A stretch of DNA of 64,000 nucleotides from positions 558,001 through 622,000 of the forward strand of contig NZ_JACHGU010000001.1 of assembly GCF_014202435.1 (NCBI RefSeq). The letters are read 5' to 3'. The notes beneath the pieces are model-generated. The model was given only the letters and a program-made list of their open reading frames with translations, did not search any database and was not told where the DNA came from. This document shows positions 28,074 to 38,344 of the stretch, one piece after another (position 1 is the stretch's first letter; the number at the start of each line of letters is the position of its first letter). This DNA is from Pseudoxanthomonas broegbernensis (GTDB lineage: Bacteria > Pseudomonadota > Gammaproteobacteria > Xanthomonadales > Xanthomonadaceae). The position numbers and the translations under genes are program-made.

Positions 28074-29099
28074 TCAGTAGGTCAGGGTGACCGTCACCGT
28101 GTCCGAGTAGGTGCCCGGCATCGCCTCGGGCTGGGGCGGGACCCGGCCGTGGACCGTCAGCGTCTGCGCCTGGCCGGTGCCGGTGCCGCCCTGGTCGGCG
28201 CCCTGGGCGTTGTCCCAGACCAAGCCGTGGCCGGGGTCCTGGTAGAGCTCGTAGGCCAGGTGCCCGCCCGGTCCGGCCATGCGGCGGACCGGGCCGGCGG
28301 CATGGCTGCCGGCGCCCAGGCCCACCCTCCAGGCCGCGTTGACCGGGCAGCGCAACTGGATGGAGGAGGTGGCGGTGCGCGCCGTCGCCAGCGAGGCCAC
28401 GTAGCCGAAGTCCATGACGGTGGAAGCGACGATGGTGCAGGCATTGGCGAAGCTGGCCACCACGCCGCTGGAGCTGAAGCCCACGTTCGCGCCGCCGGCG
28501 ACGAGGCAGTCGCTTGCCGGCGGCGGGGCGATGGCGCTCTGGCGGAAGCGGACGATGCCGTTGACGCCCTGTTCCTGGTAGCCGCCGGCGGGCAGGTTCT
28601 GCCCGGCCGGCACCCGGCCGTACACGGGGATGCTGCGGGTGACGCTGGTGCCGGGAGCGACCTGGTCGGTCCAGCTATGGACGGGAAAGCCGCCGCCGAG
28701 CGGGCCGAGCACCTGGGTGCGGGCCGGGTCGGCGTACAGGTCGTAGCTCATGTACGCCGGGCTGGAGTAGTTGAACATCCGCCGCGGCGCGACCGTGCCC
28801 CATTGGCCCGGATTGGCGAAGACGCACACCCGCAGGTAGGCGGTGTCCTGGGTGCCGTTCTGGCAGGTGTAGCTGAGTCCGCTGGACTGGGCATCCGTGT
28901 GCCCGGCCGGGGTGACGGCGCCGAAGTCCAGGTGCAATGCGCCTCCCGTCCAGCAACTCTGCGCCACGGCCATCCGCGCGGGCGCCAGGCCCAGCAGCGC
29001 CGCACAGAGCACGGCCGCCGCCAGAGCGGCGATGGGCCTCGGGCCGGCGGGCGGGCGCCGGGTCCATCCGTCGGCGAGGGATCGCGCGTTCACCGGCAT
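28074..29099 (-). CDS. Two-domain spore coat U fimbrial subunit (probable tip)
   Basis: 341 residues: signal peptide ending near MAVAQ-SCW, then two spore-coat-U type pilin domains, each beginning with a Cys-containing strand (SCWTGGALHLDFGAV and SDCLVAGGANVGFSS) and the second ending YSDTVTVTLTY, the usual C-terminal strand. Double-domain subunits of this kind are usually placed at the fibre tip. ATG 29099 overlaps the usher stop by 10 bp. Export and assembly would depend on the usher, which appears frameshifted here. Confidence 0.85.
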   Translation of the reverse strand: MPVNARSLADGWTRRPPAGPRPIAALAAAVLCAALLGLAPARMAVAQSCWTGGALHLDFGAVTPAGHTDAQSSGLSYTCQNGTQDTAYLRVCVFANPGQWGTVAPRRMFNYSSPAYMSYDLYADPARTQVLGPLGGGFPVHSWTDQVAPGTSVTRSIPVYGRVPAGQNLPAGGYQEQGVNGIVRFRQSAIAPPPASDCLVAGGANVGFSSSGVVASFANACTIVASTVMDFGYVASLATARTATSSIQLRCPVNAAWRVGLGAGSHAAGPVRRMAGPGGHLAYELYQDPGHGLVWDNAQGADQGGTGTGQAQTLTVHGRVPPQPEAMPGTYSDTVTVTLTY

Positions 29100-31532
29100 T
29101 CCAGTTCCCCGAGTTCGACCCAGCCGCGGTCGGGCAGCGTGTCGGGCAGCGCCGCGCTGCACGCAGCGGGGCCTTCGCCGGCCCGCAGGCGCGCCGCGAC
29201 GGGCGGGTCCTGCAGGTACACCAGGCCATCGTAGCCGACCACCGTGTCCGCCACCGCCTCGCCCGCGCCCGGCGCCTCCACGCCGACCACGGTGCCGGGT
29301 GGCAGCCATTCCCCGTCGCGGCCGCGCAGGGCCAGTTGCACCGACGCCGTGCGCCGCATCGGGAACAGCGCCAGCATGCCGCTGCGGCTCTCCGGCACGG
29401 CGTCCATGCCGGTGCGCTCGATGTGCATGTCGGCCGGCAACTGCAGCGGGTCGATCGACAACCGGTTGCGCTGCCAGGCATTGAGCCGCGTGACCAGCAG
29501 CAGGCCGTCGCGGTCGGTCTGCCCGATCGGGCGGTTCTCCAGCATGACCGGCACCCCGGCCACGCCCTGGGTGGACACCAGCGCGAACGCGTCCTCCACC
29601 CGGCGCAGCGCGAACAGGCGATGCCGCATCAGCAACAGGCCGCCGTTGGCGCTGGCGTAGCCCTGGGTGGCCCCGTCGCTCCCGTCCGCGCCGCGCCAGT
29701 GGGTCAGGCCGGCGCTCCATTGCCCATGGCTGCCCAACTGGGTGAGCTGGGCCTGGGCGCCCGGGCGGTCGCCCAGCGTGGCCTGCGCGCGCCAGCCCCA
29801 GCCGCCTTCGTCGCTGGGCACGGCGCGGTTGGCCTCCAGCGCCAGGCTGCGCAGGTCGCCGGTGCGGTGCGCCGAGGCCGAGGTGGACAGGTGGCGGTCC
29901 AGGGGCATCGACCAGTACAGCGAGGCGCTGTCGCCGCGCGCGCCGTCCAGGTCGCGGCTGAAGCCGAGGTTGAGGCTACCGTAGCGGCGCAACTGCTGCG
30001 ACCAGCTCAGGCTCAGGTAGCGCGAGGCGGGCAGTCCCGGATATTCCTGGCGCAGGTAGCTGCTGCCGACCTGGCCATAGGGCAGGCCCACGCCGATGAA
30101 GATGCGGTCGCTGCGCAGCGGCAGTGGCGTGCCTTCCAGGCTGGCCGCGTCGCGGAAGCCCTCGCTGCGGCGCAGCGAGGCCAGGTTCACGCTGAAGGCG
30201 CGGGAGATCCACTGGTAGCCGATGCCGCGTTGGCGTCCTTCCTGGCCCGCGTGGCGGCTGGCGGCCAGGGCCAGGTCGAGTACGCCGCCGTGCTCGCCCA
30301 GCCGCAGCACGCCGCCGGCGCCGGCCATGCGCAGGTCCGCGACGGTTTCGAAGTGGCCCTCCAGCGTGGCCAGCCGGTTCAGGCCGTAGCGCCCGGTGGC
30401 GCTGGCCATCGGCTCGCTGGCGTAGGCCGACGAGCGCAGGCCGTAGTCGCGGCGCACCTTGCCCAGTTCCAGCGACCAGTCGCCCAGCCCCGCCTGCAGC
30501 AGTTGCGGCGCGTTGTACAGGGAGAATCCGATCACGCGGCTCTGGCCGTTGATGTCGGTGATCACCATCTGCGCCTGGCCCGCGCCGTTGAGCGTGGGCA
30601 CGCTGTCGATCTGGAACTGCCCCGGCCGCACCTGCCGGCTGGACTGGCGGATGCCGTCGATGAACAGGTCCACGGTCGACGGCAGCGCCGCTTCGCCGGC
30701 GAACGATGCCAGCGGCGCGGTGACCCGGTAGGGCTGCAGGGCGAAGTTGCGCGAGACGCGCACGCCGCCGATACGGGTCGGGCGGGTCCAGGCCAGCGCG
30801 CCGGTGATCGCGTCGCCCACGGCCAGCGAGACCATGCTGTCGGGGAAGTCGAGCTGCCAGGAGGTGTCCAGGCGCACGCCGTCGCGCCGGTCGTCGTGGC
30901 CGCTGGCCTGCACGCTGCGGCCGACCGCGCTGGTGCTCCAGGTGCCGGCGCCCAGCCCGAACAGGCGCAGCTCGCTCCAGCCGCTGAAGCTGCGGTGGTC
31001 CCCGTCGCCCTGGGCGTACAGGTCGTAGTTCAACAGCAGTCCGCGCGCGCGCGCCCGGGTCGGCCCGCGGGCGCTCAGGCTGCTCGAAGCCGATCCTCGT
31101 GTCGCCGGACAGCGACCCCACCGGGACCCACAGGGCGATGCGCTGGCGCGCGGCGTCGTACTCGGCACGCAGGCCGGGGATGCGTTGCAGCGGCACCATC
31201 CCGGCGGCCCGGTCGCCGCCCGGCCAGGCCAGGCCAAGGCCGCGCAGGGTTTCGGCGCTGGCGAAGAAGGCGCCGTCGTCCAGCACGAAGCGCGCCAACT
31301 GGCCGCTGGCGAACTGGTTGACGGAGACTTCTAGGAACAGCTCCTGCCCCGTCGCGGACGCCTCGTCTCCGTCCGCGCCCGCGGGCAGGGACGTCGCGCT
31401 CGACCCGGCGGCCACCGCCGAAGGCACGCCGTCCTGGCCCGCCGCCAGGGCGGGCAGAGGCGACGCGCAGGCGGCGGCCAGGCTAGCGGCCAGCGCCGTC
31501 CAGCGGCAGCGGCCGCGCATCCGGGTCGTCAT
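29090..31532 (-). pseudogene. Fimbrial outer-membrane usher, frameshifted near residue 160
   Basis: The N-terminal part (from ATG 31532, with GAGG 9 nt upstream) encodes a signal peptide and the usher N-domain through VPVGSLSGDTRIGFEQPERP. From about 31055 downwards the family sequence continues in another frame: ARARGLLLNYDLYAQGDGDH, then NGQSRVIGFSLYNAPQLLQ and the plug/barrel to the stop at 29090. Frame 1 meets frame 2 inside a (CG)n tract at 31042-31054; adding one CG unit restores a single frame of ~814 codons. So the gene is either off by slippage (phase variation), a fixed pseudogene, or a sequencing error. It overlaps the chaperone gene upstream by 50 bp. Confidence 0.85.
31042..31054. 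repeat. (CG)6 dinucleotide tract at the usher frameshift
   Basis: cgcgcgcgcgcgc, six and a half CG units, lies exactly where the usher coding frame changes. Loss of one unit from a seven-unit ancestral state explains the observed shift. Short dinucleotide tracts of this type are known slippage sites in phase-variable surface genes, but this tract is short and the genome is GC-rich, so chance is not excluded. Confidence 0.7.
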
Positions 31533-32286
31533 TGAATCTCGCCTCGAGGGTCTGATCCGGCGCAAGCGGATGGGAGACCGGCAGCGGCCAGCTCATCGTC
31601 TGGCCGGCCAGCACGTAGCCGAGCAGCCCCTGGTTGAGCGCGCGCGCGCCGCCGTCGGCGGCCACCAGGACGAGCTGGCTCAGCTTGGCCCGGCGCGTGC
31701 CGGCGTTGCTCGCCACCAGGCGGCTGCCGCCGGGCGCGGGCTCCAGCGCGAAACGCAGCGATGCCGGGCCGGTTCCCGGGAGGGACGCCTGCGCGGCGGG
31801 CACCGCCGGTGCCGGCCCGGCCGGTTCCAGGAACACGGGAATGGAATAGCGCAGCAGGAACTGGAGACCGGCCGGCCTGGCTTGCGCTGCCGCCGGGGGC
31901 AATTCGTCCACCAGCAGGCGGTAGGACCGCTCCGTGGGCGCCGGCCCCGGCTGCAGCCGCACCACGCGCACCATCTGCTGCGCGCCCGGGGCGATCTCCA
32001 GCGTGGCTGGGCTGGCGACCAGGTCGCGCGTGGGCGCCAGCCGGTCCTCGCCGCCATCCTGCGACCAGGCATGTACGCGCACCTGCGCGCGCAGCGGGTG
32101 CTGCCCGCTGTTGCTGAGCCAGATCGCCTGCGCCTGCTGGGCCTGCGCGAACTCCAGCAGGATCGGCGACACCTGCAGGTCGGCGGCGCGCGCGCCCACG
32201 CCGGCTCCGGACAGGGCCAGGCAGGCCGCCAGCAGCAAGGCCCTGCGGCGCACCGGCACCGCAGGGCCGGGGAACGGTCCTGCCAT
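31483..32286 (-). CDS. Periplasmic fimbrial chaperone (first copy of the locus)
   Basis: 267 residues, signal peptide ending near GARA-ADLQVSP. Chaperone pattern: LQVSPILLEFAQAQQAQAIW, SNSGQHPLRAQVRV, LEIAPGAQQMVRVVRLQPG and ERSYRLLVDELPPA. It lies between the major pilin gene and the usher, the standard order of spore-coat-U type chaperone-usher loci. The 3' end overlaps the usher start by 50 bp. A long Pro/Ala-rich linker (about 150-180) sits between the two immunoglobulin-like domains. Confidence 0.9.
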   Translation of the reverse strand: MAGPFPGPAVPVRRRALLLAACLALSGAGVGARAADLQVSPILLEFAQAQQAQAIWLSNSGQHPLRAQVRVHAWSQDGGEDRLAPTRDLVASPATLEIAPGAQQMVRVVRLQPGPAPTERSYRLLVDELPPAAAQARPAGLQFLLRYSIPVFLEPAGPAPAVPAAQASLPGTGPASLRFALEPAPGGSRLVASNAGTRRAKLSQLVLVAADGGARALNQGLLGYVLAGQTMSWPLPVSHPLAPDQTLEARFNDDPDARPLPLDGAGR

Positions 32287-32309
32287 CCTGGTCACGCGTC
32301 CGGGGGCCT

Positions 32310-32810
32310 TCAGAAGGTCAGGGTGACGGTGACGTCGTCGGCGTAGCTGCCGGCCGGCTCGTTGCCGACCAGGGTGGCACGGGCGTTCACCGTGTGATCG
32401 ACCTGGTACGCACCGCCCAGGCCGGCGCCGATGCCGGTGACCGCCTGTCCGCCGCTGCCCCACACGGTGGTGAAGCCGCCCGGCTGGTAGAGCTGGTAGG
32501 CGATGGTCTCGCTGCCCCCGTCCCGGGTCATGCGACGGGCGGCGGTATCGCCGGCATCGCCGCCGTCCAGTTCCAGGGTGTAGTCGGTGCCGTTGGTGCA
32601 CTGCACGGAGATGGTGCCGGTCTTGTCCACCGTGCCGGCGGTCGGGGTGGCCGGATCGAACAGGATGTCGGTCGCGGTCAGCACGTTGCAGGTCTCGTTG
32701 ATGGTGATCCTGACCTCGAACTGGTCGGTGGCCGTTGCGGCGGCGGCGCTGCCCGCGAAACCGGCGGCGGTCAGGGCGGCGATGGCCAGGGACAGCTTGA
32801 ACTGCTTCAT
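32310..32810 (-). CDS. Spore coat U domain major fimbrial subunit
   Basis: 166 residues. Signal peptide MKQFKLSLAIAALTAAGFAG... ending AAAA, then one pilin domain: FEVRITINETCNVLTATDIL, IRVQC-like ISVQCTNGTDYTLELDGGD, and the C-terminal YADDVTVTLTF strand. Two Cys residues can form the single disulphide of the family. GGAG lies 8 nt before the ATG. It is the first gene of the fimbrial operon, downstream of an AT-rich regulatory region. Confidence 0.9.
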   Translation of the reverse strand: MKQFKLSLAIAALTAAGFAGSAAAATATDQFEVRITINETCNVLTATDILFDPATPTAGTVDKTGTISVQCTNGTDYTLELDGGDAGDTAARRMTRDGGSETIAYQLYQPGGFTTVWGSGGQAVTGIGAGLGGAYQVDHTVNARATLVGNEPAGSYADDVTVTLTF

Positions 32811-33137
32811 CGGGTGCTCCGTTGGTTGGAGAGTGTATTGCGGGGGATGCGGCTCGCCAGACGCAGGAGCAGGAACCGTGCCAACTCTATGACGCCATAG
32901 ATCCCTCTCACCGGCGAGAAAAACTAGCGGGTTTCATATTCGTGAATACACGATTTATGACGAAGTAGACAAGATTTGACGAACACAGTGCGCATAAATT
33001 GACGCATTGCGTCACATTTCCGGCGCGCTGGAAGCTAAGGTTTTCCGACAGAATGGAATATGAATACGATAGTGTCGAATTTCCGGCTGAGCCCGGCGCG
33101 CGTTCAGCCAGGCGCCGTGATCGGCGATAATCCGGAG
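32811..33137. promoter_or_regulatory. AT-rich divergent regulatory region between the fimbrial operon and map
   Basis: This 327-bp interval is far more AT-rich than its surroundings between ~32920 and 33060. For the pilin (minus strand) TTGTCT (32967-32972), 18 nt, TATTCA (32943-32948) is a possible promoter. Three TGACG boxes follow one another: tgacga at 32958 and 32977, and a perfect palindrome TGACGCA-T-TGCGTCA at 33000-33014. An inverted ctatg-acgc-catag lies at 32887-32900. For map, GATAAT at 33125-33130 is close enough to the ATG to suggest a leaderless transcript. No coding sequence is evident. Confidence 0.55.
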
Positions 33138-33914
33138 ATGAGCCTGCACCTGAAGACCCCCGCCGAAATCGAACAGATGCGCATCGCCGGCCGCCTGGCC
33201 GCCGAAGTGCTGGAAATGATCGCCCCGCATGTGAAGCCGGGCGTGACCACCGAGGAGCTGGACCGGCTTTGCCACGACCACATCGTCGGCGTGCAGGGCG
33301 CGGTGCCGGCCAACGTCGGCTATCGCGGCTATCCGAAGACCGTGTGCACCTCGGTCAACAACGTCATCTGCCACGGCATCCCCAACGAGGGGAAGGTGCT
33401 GAAGGAAGGCGACATCCTCAACATCGACGTCACCGTCATCAAGGACGGCTGGCACGGCGACACCAGCCGCATGTACTACGTCGGCGCCCCGTCGGTGATG
33501 GCCAAGCGCCTGGTGGAGGCGACCTTCGAGGCGATGTGGCGCGGCATCCGTGCGGTCAGGCCAGGTGCCACCCTGGGCGACGTCGGTCACGCCATCCAGG
33601 AGTACGCCGAGAGCCAGCGCTTCTCGGTAGTGCGCGAGTACTGCGGCCACGGCATCGGCAAGGTCTACCACGACGAGCCGCAGGTGCTGCACTACGGCCG
33701 GCCCGGCGCCGGCCTGGTACTTGAGCCCGGCATGACCTTCACCATCGAGCCGATGATCAACGAGGGCACCCGCTACACCCGGGTGCTGCCCGATGGCTGG
33801 ACCGTGGTGACCAAGGACCGCAAGCTCTCGGCGCAGTGGGAGCACATGGTGGCCGTGACCGAGGACGGCGTGGACGTGCTGACGCTGGCCCCGGGCCAGT
33901 CGCCGCCCGCGTGA
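33138..33914 (+). CDS. map: Methionine aminopeptidase, type I
   Basis: 258 residues from MSLHLKTPAEIEQM, which aligns with the E. coli start. Map removes the initiator Met. Seen: GYRGYPKTVCTSVNNVICHG with the active-site His, NIDVTVIKDGWHGDTSRMYY (two metal-binding Asp), EYCGHGIGKVYHDEPQVLHY (His ligand), TFTIEPMI (Glu) and SAQWEHMVAVTEDG (Glu). No Shine-Dalgarno sequence at a good distance is visible: ggag abuts the ATG and a GATAAT -10-like box ends 7 nt before it, so the mRNA may be leaderless. The stop overlaps the glnD GTG start. Confidence 0.96.
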   Translation: MSLHLKTPAEIEQMRIAGRLAAEVLEMIAPHVKPGVTTEELDRLCHDHIVGVQGAVPANVGYRGYPKTVCTSVNNVICHGIPNEGKVLKEGDILNIDVTVIKDGWHGDTSRMYYVGAPSVMAKRLVEATFEAMWRGIRAVRPGATLGDVGHAIQEYAESQRFSVVREYCGHGIGKVYHDEPQVLHYGRPGAGLVLEPGMTFTIEPMINEGTRYTRVLPDGWTVVTKDRKLSAQWEHMVAVTEDGVDVLTLAPGQSPPA

Positions 33915-36567
33915 ACGCCGGCACGGGCCTGGCGCCGGCGGGCGCGGCGGTCGACGCCGCCAGCGATGCCGCTTGGGCCCTGCGGGCCCGCGAGAATCTG
34001 GCCCAGGTCGATGCCCGCCTGGCGCGGCGCTACGGCCCCAAGGCCGCCATCGACCGATTGCTGGCGCTGCGCGCGCGCGCGGTGGACGAAGTGCTGCGTG
34101 CGGCCTGGGCGCGCTGCGTGCCGGCGGGTGCGCCGCTGGCGCTGTTCGCGGTCGGCGGCTACGGCCGCGGCGAGCTGTTCCCGCGCTCGGACATCGACCT
34201 GCTGGTGCTGGCCGAGCCGGACGCGCAGCGGGCGCAACAGGCCGGGCTGTCGCGGTTCTGCGCCCTGGTCTGGGACGTGGGGCTGCCGGTCGGCCACGCG
34301 GTGCGGTCGGCCGGGGAATGCACCGCGGCCGCGGCCGGCGACCAGACCATCCTCACCGCGCTGATCGAGTCACGCCCGCTGGTGGCCGATGCCGCCGCGC
34401 AGGCGGCGCTGGCCGCGGCGGTCGCGCCGGAGCGGGTCTGGCCGCCGCGCGATTTCTTCGAGGCCAAGCGCGGGGAACTGCACGCACGGCACCAGCGCTA
34501 CGGCGATACTTCCGACAACCTGGAACCGAACATCAAGGACGGCCCGGGTGGCCTGCGCGACCTGCACACGCTGGGCTGGATGGCGCTGCGCGCGTTCGGC
34601 GTGCATGGCCTGGACGCGGTGGTCGGCCTGGGCCACCTCGGCCCGGACGAAGCCGCGGCGCTGGCCCGCGAACGCCGCGCCCTGGGCCGGCTGCGCTTCG
34701 GCCTGCACCTGGTCGCCGGGCGGCCGGAGGAGCGCCTGCGCTTCGACTACCAGAAGGCGCTGGCGCAGCGCCTGGGCCTGGCCGACGACGCGCACAGCCT
34801 GGGCGTGGAAAAGATGATGCAGGGCTTCTATCGCAGCGCGGCGATCGTGCGCCGGATCAGCGACCGGCTGCTGCAGCGCTTCGAGGAAACGTTCGAGGGC
34901 GAGGCCGTGCCGGAGCCGATCGACCCGGATTTCGCCCTGCTGCGCGGCTACCTGGCGGCCTCGGCGTCGTACTGGCCCGAGGGCGACCTGCGCGAGGTGC
35001 TGGCGCTGTTCGCCACCTGGGCGGCGCATCCGCGGGTGCGCGGGCTGCACTCGCGCACCGCGCGCGCGCTGGCCGAATCGCTGCCGAGGCTGCCGCCGTA
35101 CGCCACCGCCGGCCCGGCCGCGCGCGCGCGCTTCATGGCCCTGCTGCGCGGGCCGCGCGCGGTGGAAACCCTGACCCGGATGGCACGCCTGGGCGTGCTG
35201 GGCCAGTACCTGCCGGCCTTCGCCCGGGTGTCCGGGCGGATGCAGTTCGACCTGTTCCACGCCTATACGGTCGACCAGCACACGCTGATGGTGCTGCGCA
35301 ACCTGGCCGGTTTCGGCAGCGGCGTGGCCGACGAGCGCTTCTCCATCGCCCACGGCGTCTGGCCGCGCCTGCGCAAGCCGGAGCTGCTGCTGCTGGCCGG
35401 CCTGTTCCACGACATCGCCAAGGGCCGCGGCGGCGACCACTCCGAACTGGGCGCGGTCGATGCGCGCGAGTTCTGCGTCGCGCACGGCCTGAGCGAGGCC
35501 GACACCGGGCTGGTCGCCTGGCTGGTGGAGCAGCACCTGCGCATGTCCACGACCGCGCAGAAGCAGGACATCTCCGACCCGGACGTGGTCCATGCCTTCG
35601 CCCGCCTGGTCGGCGACCGCGACCGGCTGGACTATCTCTACCTGCTCACCTGCGCCGACATCGCCGGCACCAGCCCCGAGCTGTGGAACGCGTGGAAGGA
35701 CCGCCTGCTGGCCGACCTCTACCTGGCCACCCGGCGCGTGCTGCGCGCGGGCCTGGAGGTGCCGGTGGACGCCGAGGCGCGCGAGGCCGAGGCGCGCGAG
35801 GGCGCGCGTGCGCTGCTGCGCGGGCAGGGCTTCGGCGAGGACGTGGTCGCGCGCCAGTTCGCGCAGATGCCCGACGAGAGCTTCCTGCGCTTCCGGCCCG
35901 AGCAACTGGCCTGGCAGGCCGCCTCGCTGGTGCGGGTGCGGCCGGGCGATACCCGGGTGGCCGTGCGCCGGATCGGCGGCGAAGACGGCGAGCACGGCGC
36001 CGCCCTGGAGGTGTTCGTGCATTCGCCCGACCGCGACGGCCTGTTCGCCGCCATCGTCGCCACCCTGGACCGCCACGGCTACGGCGTGCACCAGGCGCGG
36101 GTGCTGATGGGGCCGAACGGCACCGTGTTCGATACCTTCGAGGTGCTGCCCGCCGACCGCTTCGCCAGCGGCGACCCGGCGCAACTGGAGGAGGCGCTGT
36201 GCACGGCGCTGGCCGGCGCGCTGGACCAGGTGCGCGCGCCGCGCCGGGTGGTGCCGCGGCAGTTGCGGCACTTCCGCTTCCCGCCGCGGGCCGAGTTCAA
36301 CCTCAGCGCCGACGGCCGCCGCAGCCTGTTCAGCCTGGTCTGCCCGGACCGCCCGGGCCTGCTGGCCGAGGTGACCCAGGCCCTGCGTGCCTGCCGCCTG
36401 CGTGTGCACGACGCGCGCATCGCCACCTTCGGCGAGCGCGCCGAGGACCTGTTCCAGATCACCGACGAACACGACCAGCCGCTGGACGAAGCCGCGCAGC
36501 AGGCGCTGCGCGCCGAACTGCGCGCGCGGCTGGATCCTGACAACCCAACGAACGGAGCCGCCTGCTG

Positions 36568-36568
<1 letters not shown>
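33911..36568 (+). CDS. glnD: [Protein-PII] uridylyltransferase / uridylyl-removing enzyme
   Basis: 885 residues. GlnD senses glutamine and uridylylates or deuridylylates PII. Domains in order: nucleotidyltransferase with [20 protein letters not shown] (~81-98), GlnD PII-UTase region with [21 protein letters not shown] hydrolase with [19 protein letters not shown] (~497), and two ACT domains near 690-770 ([18 protein letters not shown]) and 800-880 ([20 protein letters not shown]). GTG 33911 was chosen for its GTGA overlap with the map stop. It is followed by dapD in a TGATG overlap. Confidence 0.96.
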
Positions 36569-37461
<893 letters not shown>

Positions 37462-37696
37462 GGGAGCGCGCCGGGCGGCCCTTGGCGGGCCCGCGTTGCG
37501 AACGCCCGGCCATGGGCGAGCGCGGTACGCTTGCGTTGCATCGCCTCGCGTACCGGGTGAACGCCGCCGGCGATCCGGCGTACGCATGGGGCATCGGCGC
37601 GGCCTCGCATGCCGGACAGGTACCCGGCGCGCCGGAGCCAGGGAAGCCGGCATGGCCGGACCATGGACGGCAACGTCTCGACAGGAGCATTCGCGG

Positions 37697-38050
37697 ATGA
37701 CCACCACCCTCTACGGACTGAAGAACTGCGACACCTGCAGGAAGGCGACGAAATGGCTGGACCGCTTCGGCGTGCCCCACGCCTTCGTCGACTACCGCCA
37801 GGACAAGCCCTCGCCGGAAACCCTGGTGGAATGGGCGGACAAGGCCGGCGGCTTCGACGCCCTGGTCAACAAGTCCTCCACCACCTGGCGGCAACTACCG
37901 GACAACCGCAAGGCGCCGGGCAGCCAGGCCGAGTGGAAGCTGCTGCTGCGCGAGCACCCGCAGTTGATCCGCCGCCCGGTGGTGGTGATGGCCGACGGCG
38001 GCTTCAGCCAGGGTTTTTCCGACAACGGCTTCAAGAAGCTGTTCGCCTGA
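37697..38050 (+). CDS. ArsC/Spx family reductase-like protein (YffB type)
   Basis: 117 residues. TTLYGLKNCDTCRKATKWLD carries the thioredoxin-fold Cys motif (CDTC) of the ArsC/Spx family, and NKSSTTWRQLPDN plus LIRRPVVVMADGGFSQGF complete the domain. AGGAG lies 9 nt before the ATG. In xanthomonads this protein sits between dapD and dapE, as here, but no link to lysine synthesis has been shown to my knowledge; it is probably a glutathione- or thiol-dependent oxidoreductase. Confidence 0.85.
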   Translation: MTTTLYGLKNCDTCRKATKWLDRFGVPHAFVDYRQDKPSPETLVEWADKAGGFDALVNKSSTTWRQLPDNRKAPGSQAEWKLLLREHPQLIRRPVVVMADGGFSQGFSDNGFKKLFA

Positions 38051-38073
38051 CGGCCGCGGAGGCCGGCCGCCGC

Positions 38074-38165
38074 TCTTCCCGCAGGAGCCGACGTCGGGTC
38101 GGCGACGCGGGGTATCGTCGCCCCGGGAACGTCGCCGGCGCTGGCGGTCCCCTACAGTTGCCGCC
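38074..38165. repeat. Dispersed TAGGAGCCGAC-type intergenic repeat, copy 3
   Basis: cgcaggagccgacgtcgggtcggcgacgcgg followed after ~55 bp by the inverted partner ggtcccctacag. It is the most complete of the three copies and shows the core CAGGAGCCGACGTC-GGGTCGGCGACG. Located between the ArsC-like gene and dapE. The rest of 38051-38344 contains TACAAT at 38309-38314, a possible -10 for dapE without a clear -35. Confidence 0.55.
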
Positions 38166-38344
38166 GCCACCGCCGCTACTTCCTTCGAGGCCGGCGCGCG
38201 CGCCGGCGATCCTTCGATGGGACGATGAAGTGGACGCCGGTTTCCCGACGCGGCACGCCGCCGGCTGACTACGGCCGCTGCGGGCCTCATCGGGCCGGTG
38301 GCGTCGCCTACAATGCCATGGCCCCCTCCTTGCGCCGACCGCCG

